Assembly (NCBI GenBank): GCA_947683625.1 | Contig: CANTUR010000193.1 | Coordinates: 1,240,001 to 1,304,000 of the forward strand | From: Mallotus nudiflorus | Taxonomy: Eukaryota > Streptophyta > Magnoliopsida > Malpighiales > Euphorbiaceae | DNA: 64,000 nt | Direction of reading: 5' to 3' | Shown: positions 36,301 through 45,939 of the stretch, piece by piece | Numbering within the stretch: the first letter of the stretch is position 1 | How the letters are laid out: each line of letters opens with the position of its first letter | Position numbers and translations under genes: made by a program | The notes under the pieces: generated by a model | Seen by the model: the letters and a program-made list of their open reading frames with translations, nothing else | The model's database searches: none | What the model was told of the DNA's origin: nothing

Positions 36301-39260
36301 AGAGAAATTAATGACAAGCTATGATCTAAAATATGAAGATATGCTAAAAATTGCAACAATGTGGCCATGATTCACAAAATTGGCCTACAAAACAATTATC
36401 AACTTAAGTTCATTAAATTTGGTTAAAAATATTTTTTGCAGTAGAGTAGCATTATAAGCCATGGAAATAATGGCTAAAGCTTAAACATAAAGAAATATGG
36501 CACTTTAGAAGTTCACTAAAAGATTATCAAGGTAGGAATAAATTTTTGCCAAAAATAAAAGCAAGAGTTAGTTCAAATGTGCATTTTTCTTTTTAGCTTA
36601 AAGAGCAAAGAATAATATCTATTTTCCATAGTTCTTTTTTGGCACCTTATGCTAAAATAAAATAAGAGATTAAAGCCAAAAAATTCCTTTGACATTCAGT
36701 TAAGGTTTGGAAAAGACCAATTTTAAATGGCATTCTTTAAATTGATTAAGGCAAGAAAGCTTGGCCATCTTTATAAAGGGCCAACAAAATTCCAAAAATA
36801 ATAATTAGCCAAAGTTGGGCTAATTAAATTGTTGGCTAAAAGCAAAATATGGCTATTTTCTCTAAAGACACCCATGAGTGATCAAAGAAAACAAATTTTG
36901 GCAAAGTAAAGAGGTGCCCCATGTTCAAAAATAAATTGCCAAAATTCTTAGTTCGAAAAGCTAAACATGTAAATTTTGGCTAAAGAGAGAACAAGTATCT
37001 AGATGCCAACCCAAGTGCCAAAGTAGGTTGAAGCTAAAAGATAATTAAATTTGCTTTTTGACTTAAATAATTAGCATTAAGCTTATGATCTTTAAGTCAA
37101 ACATGCATGTGGCCATATTAAAAGCACAAGATTTTGGCAATGCTTAAAGAGGGAATAAAACCAAGAATGGATGTGGAGATTTTTAAAAGGAGAATTATCT
37201 TAAAGCCAAAATTTAAAACTCTTGAAAGAAGACTAATGGCTAACCAAAAGTTAAATATTTTGGTTAAATAAATTTGGTGTGCTTAAATTCTTAGGGAAAA
37301 TTAGTGAAATTACACAACATTGGCTAAGAACGAAATGCAAGTAAATCACAAGATTAAAGATGGCTAAGAGATGTGTAAATTTTTTATTAAAGTGAATGCA
37401 TTTGTATTTTAGAATGTTAAGATTACTTTGGCATAAGTTGCTAAAATATACTCAAAGATCCAAAATTTTAAAAGATAGCTAATGGTGAACCAAGAATTTT
37501 AATTTTTGGTTAAAGTTAAAATTGGCCATTTACTTCAAGTTCACCAACAAAATATTAAATGACTTGAATTATGACCTAACTCAAAATATTTTAGGAACTT
37601 AACCCAAAATGGATTTTTTGTTAGATCTATGGTGGAGACAGAGGGCAAAGGCCAACAGGCCTGAGCCCAAGTGGGGTATGGTATGGACTTGACTTGATTA
37701 GAGCAACTAGGTTTAGCGATTTTAAGAAAGCCTAAATTCAATGCAAAAAATTTTCAGCTAAAAGAACAAACTATACAAAAAATGCCAATTATAATTTCTT
37801 GAAATAAAAGTGACTAATAAAAAATCAAAAATTAATTTTGGTTAAACAAAGAATTTGGACTTATAAAGCAAGCTAAAAGCTTTCAATAAAAAATGCAATA
37901 AAGGCTAAATTCTAAGAGTTATATTGGCATTTCTTATGGATAAATAAAGTTGTTTTGGCACTTGTTAAAATAAATTCAATTGATTTTGTTGGGAAAATTT
38001 CATATATATGGAGTGATAAAGTTTAGATGGCCAAAATTCATTAAAATTGCAAGTTTCCACTAAATTAAAGATTAACAATGAAATTTTGAAGGAAATCCCA
38101 AACTAAATTTTTTTTACCCTAAAGAATAAAAACACAGGATCTACTTCCAGAAGCATTGATAGAACACCATAAAGTCATAAAATTACAAAGAAATCTTTAA
38201 TAAATACATTCAAATTAGAGTTGAATAAGGGGAAATCAAATTACCTTATTTAAATCTCTTCCTTGAACAAAACTTTAATGGAGTTTGTTGAGATTTTACT
38301 TGGAGAAGTGCTTTGATTCGAAATGTACAGGGGCTAGAAATGATGGCCATTTTGCTGAGGAAGTTGTAGCTCTGCTTTGTTGCTCATTGCATCTTGAGAA
38401 GGCAGTGGTGTTGCTACCATATGGTGCTATTATGTGGGACTAAGTAGTGACCTCTATTGCTCGCACTGCTAGCTGGTTGACAACTCGTAGAGGTGGCTTA
38501 GGTGGACAGTAAGCAGTGTTGGGTTGTGTAGCATTATGTTGCCTGCTATTATCTGTTGCATCGCAAAGAAGGGTAGCATCCCTGCTACTCATGATGGTGG
38601 TCTGACGATGGCAGACCCCTACTGTTCGACGGAGCCGAGAGTTGTGGTGGTGATGAGATATTGTCTGCTGAAGGAGAGCTGACCGAAAGATGGGGAAAGA
38701 AAAGAAAAAAAAAGAAAAAAAAAAGAAGAGAAAATAAAGGGAAGAAATAATATTAATAAATAATAAATAATTTTTTGGAAAATCAAAGTTATAGGATTTT
38801 TAGCCATGGGAAAAGAATAAAATTAGTTATAATAGATTTTTGAGTAATTCAACGCTTGGGTATATTAATTTTGAAGGTGATTTAGGGGGAAATGAGCATA
38901 AATTAAAAAGATTTGTTGAGAGAATACATGAATTTCCTTCGAGAATTTGAGAAAATAATTGATTTTTCTCATTAAGTTTTTGCAAAAATTCAAATTTGAA
39001 TTTTTTGCAGAAGAAAGAGATGACTTGGATTGAGCTTGAAAGCCTAGGGAAGTGAATAGAAGTTCATAAAAGCTTGCAAACAAATTTTCTAAGACAAAAA
39101 TTGGTGATGCCAATATTGGGTTTGTCTTTATGCTTCTCCTCACAACTTTTTGTTTATTGGGTCATTAAGCTCACCAAAATTTTATTTTACATAATCAGGA
39201 GAAGAAGGTTTTTTATTTTATATGTAAATTAGCATTGGATTACCCAACCTAATTACATGC
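33388..39260 (+). other. Interior of the third LTR element
   Basis: Apart from the 24-bp repeat, no gene was recognised. Between about 36450 and 38100 the words GGCTAAA, TTTGGC and GCCAAAATT recur very often, suggesting decayed low-order repetition. Near 38330-38640 composition changes to GC-richer, GTTGCT/GGTGGT-rich sequence. All open frames are short. A non-autonomous element, or one whose pol has been replaced, is the simplest reading. Confidence 0.5.
33660..33782 (+). repeat. Tandem repeat, 24-bp unit, five copies
   Basis: The unit is GAATTCCCTAAAGCAAAGCATTTA with small variants. Two central copies are identical, so part of the array is recent. Confidence 0.8.
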
Positions 39261-39268
39261 GAGGGGCA

Positions 39269-39962
39269 TTATTTGTGCCATATTTGAAATTTTTTGCTAA
39301 ACTAATAAGGCCATTAAATTAGTGGCTTAATTTATATTTTTGGCTAAAATATTAATCAATCTAATTTTATTAGGATTTTAAAGCCCAAATTAATTACAAG
39401 TCCAACCCATAAGATAAAAAGATTTTAAAATTATTTAGAAGACTCTGGAGATTCTGGAATGCCTTAGGGAAAAAGATCAGCTTAGGGATGAATGCATCTA
39501 AGAGGAGTTATGTGAATTAATTCATTTAGGAATGACATAGACTCTTGAGCTAGAGAATGAAGACACTTGAAGTTTCTAGAATTGCTATTGAGGAATTAAT
39601 AAACTAAGGAAAGAAGTAGCCTGTAAGTAAAAGAAGCCTATAAAAGTAAAGGAAAGATATATCAACATCAATATCCACTACATCTACATCAATCTATGAA
39701 TTTAGAATCATTAGCCAATCATTTTCTTTAGTTTATAATAGCACTGTCTACTTTAGTTTTTGTACTAAGCTCTCAAATCAATACAATTTCTCTTTTAATT
39801 ATTCAAATGGTCTCTTTATTTTCAAGTTTCCATCTTTGAAATCCAAGCAAATTATGGTAAAGGAGCTTGGGAACCCATTTTTGTTTGAAGTCAAGTTAAA
39901 ATTTTAAGGACTCGCTCCTTTGGCACACTCGCAAAATCAATCAAAATAAAAAATACCCAACA
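39269..39962 (+). repeat. 3' LTR of the third element
   Basis: It ends AAAATACCCAACA. The part from about 39663 onward, plus about 150 bp of flank, is duplicated again at 40128-40592. Confidence 0.72.
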
Positions 39963-40592
39963 GAGGGATTTTTTGGTAATTGGTAGAAAGGTAGAGGGAG
40001 TTGAAAGAAAATAAAAAGGGAAGTTAGAGAGAAAGGGGGGGGGGGGGGGGGGGAGGGGGGGGAGATTTTTTAGGTAAATGGAAGAAGGAAGAGGGAAGTG
40101 GGAGAAGTAGGAGGAAGAAAGTGGAAGACACATCAATATCTACTACATCTACATCAATCTATAAATTTAGAATCATTAGCATATCTTTTTCTTTAGTTCA
40201 TAACAACATTGTATACTTTAGTTTTTGTACTAAGCTCTTAAATCAATACAATTTATTTTTTAATTGCTCAAATGGTCTCTTTATTTTAAATTTCCATATC
40301 TGAAATCCAAGCAAATTGTGGTAAAGGAGCTTGGGAACCCATTATCATTTAAAGAAGTCAAGTTAAAATTTTAAGGACTTGCTCCTTTGGCACACTTGTA
40401 AAACCAATCAAAACCAAAAATAGCCAACAAAGAGATTTTTTAGTAGTTGGCAAAAAGGTGGAGGGAGTTGAGAGAAAATAAAAAGAGAAGTTAGAGAGAA
40501 TGGGGGGAGATTTTTTAGGTAAGTGGGAGAAGAAAAAGGGAAGTAGGAGAAGTAGGAGGAAGGAGGATAATTTTTTGGAAAATAAAAAGGGG
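39663..40592 (+). repeat. Tandem segmental duplication, period about 465 bp
   Basis: Copy 1 is about 39663-40127 and copy 2 about 40128-40592. Each carries the last part of the LTR (CATCTACATCAATCTA at 39681 and 40146), the LTR end CCAACA and the flank TTTTTTGG..GGAGGGAGTTG..GAAGTAGGAGGAAG. The repeat includes both LTR and host flank, so it arose after the insertion by local duplication rather than by transposition. Confidence 0.8.
40035..40062 (+). repeat. G-tract, G19-A-G8
   Basis: There are nineteen G, one A, then eight G. The equivalent point in the neighbouring duplicate (about 40501) has only six G. The tract could form G-quadruplexes and is prone to replication slippage or sequencing error. 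Confidence 0.9.
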
Positions 40593-41446
40593 AGATCTCT
40601 AGGAAAGAAAAAAGGAGGAGAGGAGAATGAAGAAAAGAAAAGTGAAAGGAAGAGTTTCTATAAGAAAAAGGGAATTAAAAATAGGATTTTGGAAAAAAAA
40701 ACTTTTATAGGAATATTTTTCTTGATTCTTCTAATTGATTTTTTTTATTAGGTTGATTTTCTTCTTTACTAGTTCTTATTTTTATTTTTTATTTTCATTT
40801 CAAAATTTTATTTAAAAATATATAAAGAGGAACCAAGTGCCTTCTCCCGAAAAAGCATCTACATCTATCCATCTTCTTTTTGCTTGTTAAAAGAAATTAC
40901 TTTTATGGCACAATAATGCATAACATTGTTGCCTTTACGACTGAGCACGGTTCGATCCACTATGGGAATTTGAAAATCTTAAGAATTAAATTGAAAATCA
41001 GATATTTAAAAATATTAAGTACTGGTACCAGAACTGAAACTAAAAATCTATGTCTTGTATTGTCAATACAATTTGTTTTTATAAGTCACCCACCATAAAT
41101 GTGATAAATTTTGCCATGTATTATTAGATGGAGAGATTCAAACTTGAAATCTCTCACAGTCCACACACCAAACACAATTTGAGAAGACTAATTGGATTAT
41201 GCATGTGGCATATTTTAAACTTATTGTTCTTTTTTTTATACATCTAATGATTATTTGTTTATTAGCTAGCTTGTAACTCTAATTTTAGTTAACTGCATAA
41301 CTTTTAAATTTATTAGTATAGTTTTATTGAGTAATTGTTATAATTTTTATGTTTTTCAAGTAATTAGTGAATAAATTCAATTTCAAGGTTATTCTTGATT
41401 TCCTTTCTATTCCCATGTTAATTTCACCTATATTGATCAAATGTAG
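40593..41446. other. Spacer and start of the gene A duplication
   Basis: Homology with the gene B region begins near 41085 (matching 61495 onward), which lies inside the 5'-UTR intron of gene B. The promoter and first exon present for gene B have no counterpart here. A TATA-like ATATATAAAGAGG at about 40817 could be an alternative promoter, without further support. Confidence 0.5.
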
Positions 41447-42664
41447 GGTAATGGCGGACGGTGGTTATGAATATGATATTGTTGGTTACGGGGATCAATC
41501 TGATTTTGGAGATGATTGTTATGGAGAATTTAATGATGTGGAAGAAGAGTATTACCAGCGGTCTGATGATGTTAAAGAGAATTACGAGAAATATGATGAT
41601 GTTAAAGAGAATTATGAGCAATATGATGATGGGGAAAATGAGTATTTCGAGGGGTTTGATTACAAGGAAGAGGATTATTATGAGGGATTTGATGATGTAG
41701 AAGAAGAGAATTATGAGCAATTTGATGATGAGGAAGAGGAGTGTCCCGAGGGGTCTGATGATGGGGAAAATGCACATTATGAAGGAGTTGACTCTAAAAA
41801 AGAACATAGTTATAAAGAATTTAATGTTCAATCAAGCAAAAGTCGTAAGAGTTAGAGAAGATGATTTTTTTTTGAAGCCGAGTTAGAGAAGATTCTATTT
41901 TCTGCACTGTTGTGTAATTTTTTGCCATTCATTTTTATTATTGATATTACATGGTGTTATTTGATGAATAGTTATGTTTCTTGTTTTTTTGTCAAAGAAT
42001 AATTATGTTTTTTTAACTCTAAAATGTCTGATTAATGGTACTAAATAGGTATGAGCTTTTATTTCAGCATTATTATCAGTAACTAGCGTGAGGCCTATGC
42101 GATGCGCGGCTGTTTATTTTCTTGTAAAAATATTTTATTTTTACATATGAATGTAATTTGGATGCACATAAATGTAATTTAGTTTGAAAGAAGTGTGTAA
42201 TTCATAAATTGCAAAGAAACTTAAAAAAAATACTTCATAGTTAAATAGTTGAGTACAATCCTTGTAGTTATTTGTGCCTTACAATCGCCCATTTAGACCT
42301 AATGGAAATTTGACTTATTTGTTATAAATAAGATTTCATTTAATTATGTGGAAATGTGGATCTTTTAATTGAAGTTAAATATTTTTTTTATTATATGTAA
42401 GTGGGAGTTAGGGAAAAAAATTATGTTGACAATAAATGTATATAATGTAGAAATTTTATTAAATATGTAGAAATTTTATGAAATTAGTAATTTATTAAAT
42501 AAAATGATCTAGCATGTCACCTGCACGATGCGCGAAAGATTATTTCATGGTAAAAATATGTTATTTTAATAAGTTGAATGAAGTTAAATGTAAGAAATGC
42601 CTTTTGAATTTAGTGAGAAAATAATAAAACTTTGAAGTTTGTTGTTTCCTAATAAAAATTGGAT

Positions 42665-43085
42665 AATTTCATCATTTACTAATAAAAGTAAAATTAAATT
42701 AATTAAAATATAATTTTAATTTGATAGAAAGACTATTTCCTATTTTAATTAGGTTAACTTCTATTTTATTTGTTATAAAAATTAAATGAACTAAAATATA
42801 ATTGTAATTTAATTAAAAGTATGTTTACTATTTTAATTAGATTAACTTCTCTTTTATTTTTAATAAAAATTAAATTAACTAAAATATAATTCTAATTTAA
42901 TTGAAAGTATATTTTTTTATTTTAATTAGGATAACTTATATTTTATCTCTAACAAAATTAAATTAATTAAAATATAATTCTAATTTAATTGAAAGTATAT
43001 TTTCTATTTTAATTAGGTTAGTTTATACTTTATCTATAATAAAAATGAAATTAGTTAACATATAATGTAATTTAATTAAAAGTAA
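42665..43085. repeat. AT-rich minisatellite, about 88 bp unit, four copies
   Basis: TATTTTAATT recurs at 42741, 42829, 42919 and 43005 inside longer units with AAATTAAATTAACTAAAATATAATT and AATTTAATTGAAAGTATA. Tandem repeats of this kind are common inside Helitrons. Confidence 0.75.
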
Positions 43086-43930
43086 TTATGTTAATTTGTA
43101 TTTTAAAACAAACAATTGACCAAACAAAGGAAGAAATAAAAATAATTAGGCACCGCATGCAGCGTTGGAGTGCTGGGTACCACATGGAGCGCTGCAGTGC
43201 TAGAGCGGTAGGCTCTAAGGCCCACATGCTGTGCTTGTTATTTCAATTTGTCACTATAGAAGAAATTTCTTCTATATTTAGTTTATAACATCACTTGTAA
43301 TTTGAAATTATTGAAATTAAATTAAATAACTAATTAATAATTAATACAATGTAAATATTGTATTGGACCTTTAATTTTGTAGGAATAAAATAACTAAATT
43401 TCAAAAAGCATGGAAAAAAATTTTAGAACTTAATTATTTTAAAACACTATATCACACTTTTCTCAAATGAAATATGCTTCTCAGATAATAAGATAATTTA
43501 AATTCATAATCAAATTGCCATTATTTCTTCCATTTAGGAACCCTCCATAGCCAAATGCCAAATACAAACAACATAAAATTAAATTTGTTTAAATATTTTT
43601 TTCCTTTAAAATAATGTAAAAATTATAACTATAGTAACATAACAAAAGGACTTCAAATTTTAAACAATCATATTCATTTTTATAACAACTTCCCTTTAAT
43701 TCTACACTCCTATCCTAAGAGGTTTTCGCTCCTTTATGTCAATGTCTCCCCTTAGTATATGTTATACAAAAACAAAAGACACTTCTTAGTTGCTAGGAAT
43801 CCAAATTGAAAGGTGTTTGTTTCTTCACTCTTTAAAAATTACTCAATTGCCTTAAAATGGTTACGGTTCTTAAATTACAAACACCTTGCATTTGTATGAT
43901 AAAAATTATAGGTATTCAACACAGTAATAT

Positions 43931-44378
43931 TAGGGGTGTGCAGAACTCGATCAACCCGAGTTGAGCTGGTTCTTGTTTTTAGACATTTGTAAATTTCGAT
44001 CGAATAACTGATCGAACCAAAAACCAAATATCTAATATATATATGTATATAGTTAAAATATGTCAAAACCTTAGTTGTAGCAAAGTAATGAGTCTTCATT
44101 TACTTATATCAAATGGTTCCGGTTCGAGTCCCAGTAGCCACATCCCCTTAATATTTTTTCCCATTGAAAAAATTCCTCAAAAAGTGAGGAAAATGTTCGA
44201 GTCCTATCTAACCACTAAAAATTATTTCTTTCTTTCTTTCTTTCTTTTATTGTATATATTATTTTAGTCGGTTATCTGAAATCCGACTGGGCACCTGCAT
44301 AATATTATCAGTTTGGTTCGATTTTCAATTATTGAAAAATTTTCAAACCCGACCTAACTCGTTTGATGCACACCCCTA
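43931..44378. mobile_element. TIR element with TAGGGGTGTGCA ends
   Basis: The left end is TAGGGGTGTGCA and the right end is its inverse, TGCACACCCCTA. The interior has TGATCGAACC and GGTTCGATTTTC inverted blocks. This end sequence is frequent in plant hAT-type non-autonomous elements. A near-duplication CACAGTAA / CACAATAA exists, but its left copy is 3 bp away from the end, so the target duplication is not certain. Confidence 0.6.
44070..44250 (+). mobile_element. Possible tRNA-derived SINE inside the TIR element
   Basis: TTGTAGCAAAGTAATGAG near 44075 resembles a pol III A box. GGTTCGAGTCC at about 44121-44131 is an exact B-box match (consensus GGTTCGANTCC), about 40 bp downstream. The block ends in a TTTC microsatellite near 44226-44246. 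It does not fold as a tRNA. The A box is poor, so this is tentative. Confidence 0.35.
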
Positions 44379-44780
44379 CACAATAAATCAAAGAATTAGA
44401 AAGTAAATGATACTTGGTTAAATTCTGATCGAATTTTACAGCAGCCCAACCTATAGTGGTTTCCTTCTTCAACCTTATTATTACAGCACGGGTCATTTAT
44501 TTGTATAACTGTTGTCCTAACAAAACCATAATTATTTTTGGAAATAGTATGTATTAACAAATCAATTTAGCACTATTGCAATAAGACTGCATTCGATAAC
44601 ACAACTAATCATCAGCAGTCTTCCACCATGATATACCTTTACCAACTTAACTGTTGTCCTTTAACCTTCATTGGAATATGTATGTGGTGTATGCTGTTAT
44701 GACTTATTTCAAGTTCAAATAATGGTTGTTCCCTACAAATTCTTGCACTTTTATACAAAGGGGATTGTTTAACAACCTTC

Positions 44781-44925
44781 CATTTTCCATCACTTGTACG
44801 TTTTCTAACTCAAATAACATACACCCACTCACAATTAAGGACATGAACCTTTCATTTTCCATCACTTGTATGTTTTCTAATTGAAATAACATACACTCAC
44901 TCGCAATTAAAAATACCAACAACTA
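44781..44925. repeat. Tandem duplication of 72 bp
   Basis: CATTTTCCATCACTTGTA occurs at 44781 and 44853, with the rest of the 72-bp unit conserved. The surrounding 44380-45830 has no recognised gene. Confidence 0.75.
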
Positions 44926-45528
44926 ACATTACCTAAGAAATATAGAAAGTGCCACATGGCAGTAAGGACATGAGGTGGAACAATTCATAAAGTTAGTTAT
45001 TATATATTTACAAGCACAAAAAATACAATATGCATTAAAGAAGCAATAATAAACATCAACTCAACATTAAATCAAATGGGTCTCAAAATCCCAATAACAT
45101 ATAACAATTTAGCCACTCATGGCTAAATAAAACAATATTCAATATTCAATATTCAATTAAAATAGAAAGAGAAATGTTATCCAAGAAGCTTGAATCAACA
45201 AATGGGTCTCCTTTTTTAGCTTCTTTTTCTCCTCTTTCTTCTTCTCTCTCCTTGCTTAGCTGGTGTGTCCTTCCTTGTGAGTGTGCATGTAAAAGTTGTT
45301 ATCCCCTTTACAATACATGTCTTTATATCCTCTTAGCATCTTCTAGAATATGTCCTTTTACCTCTCTTAGATTTCTTCTTTTAAAAGGTACACATCAGCA
45401 TGTTCTTTGCTAGAAACGCACTACCCGTGATAGTGCATAAGTCGCGCTCATGGCAAAAGGGCCTTTAGTGAAAAGGGTCATGATCATTCTTAAGTCAGCA
45501 CTCATGATAGAAGCTTAGGCTAAGGAAG

Positions 45529-45544
45529 ATACGTGATCACGTAT
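45529..45544. other. 16-bp perfect palindrome with ACGTG cores
   Basis: ATACGTGATCACGTAT is its own reverse complement. It contains ACGTG twice in opposite orientation, the core of plant bZIP-type elements. No gene start is nearby, so a regulatory role is unsupported. Confidence 0.5.
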
Positions 45545-45939
45545 GCAACCACGATCGCAAAAGACTCAGCATCACTTGGGGCTAGCATCTGTACATTATC
45601 GCAATCGTGCTTTAGGCTGCAATCATAATAATGAGTCTACTCTACTGCACTTCTTCTCTTTTCTTGTAAATGATTTACCATACTAAATTCTATAAGAAAT
45701 GTATGCTGCACTTTAGAAGCTACAACTCTAGCAACCACTGTGGCCTCTTGAGCTACTAAATAGCTTGGAAGAGACATCTGCTTCATAAATAGGGACACAT
45801 GCCAATTCAAATTTATGATTAATTCATCAACTTACAAACATAAAAACATTATCAATTTTAGTTCAATCACAATTGTTACAATTATGAGCCTAGAACAACA
45901 CCAACACAAAATCAGATGAATAAATAAATGCTCATTTTT

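Larger units (their letters stand above)
32675..39962 (+). mobile_element. LTR retrotransposon with non-coding, repeat-rich interior
   Basis: Homologous direct repeats at 32675-33362 and 39269-39962 bound a 5.9-kb interior. A primer-site-like sequence TTTTGGCACACTCAGTGGGAC follows the left LTR (33367-33387), and a polypurine stretch GAGGGGCA (39261-39268) precedes the right one, which orients the element on the plus strand. The left flank AAGAG equals the base string after the LTR end in the duplicated copy at 40429-40433, so the target duplication was probably AAGAG. The interior has no pol domains that I can recognise. It contains a short tandem repeat (33660-33780), a possible gag remnant (33400-33550) and AT-rich sequence full of GGCTAAA/TTTGGC words. 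Confidence 0.72.

Noticed and set aside
40945..40970. GGTTCGATCC-type B box
   Set aside because: No A box, no tRNA fold and no SINE tail nearby.
41424..41831. 135-codon frame opposite gene A exon 1
   Set aside because: It is antisense to the acidic GAT/GAA-rich exon, and the same mirror frame appears opposite gene B.
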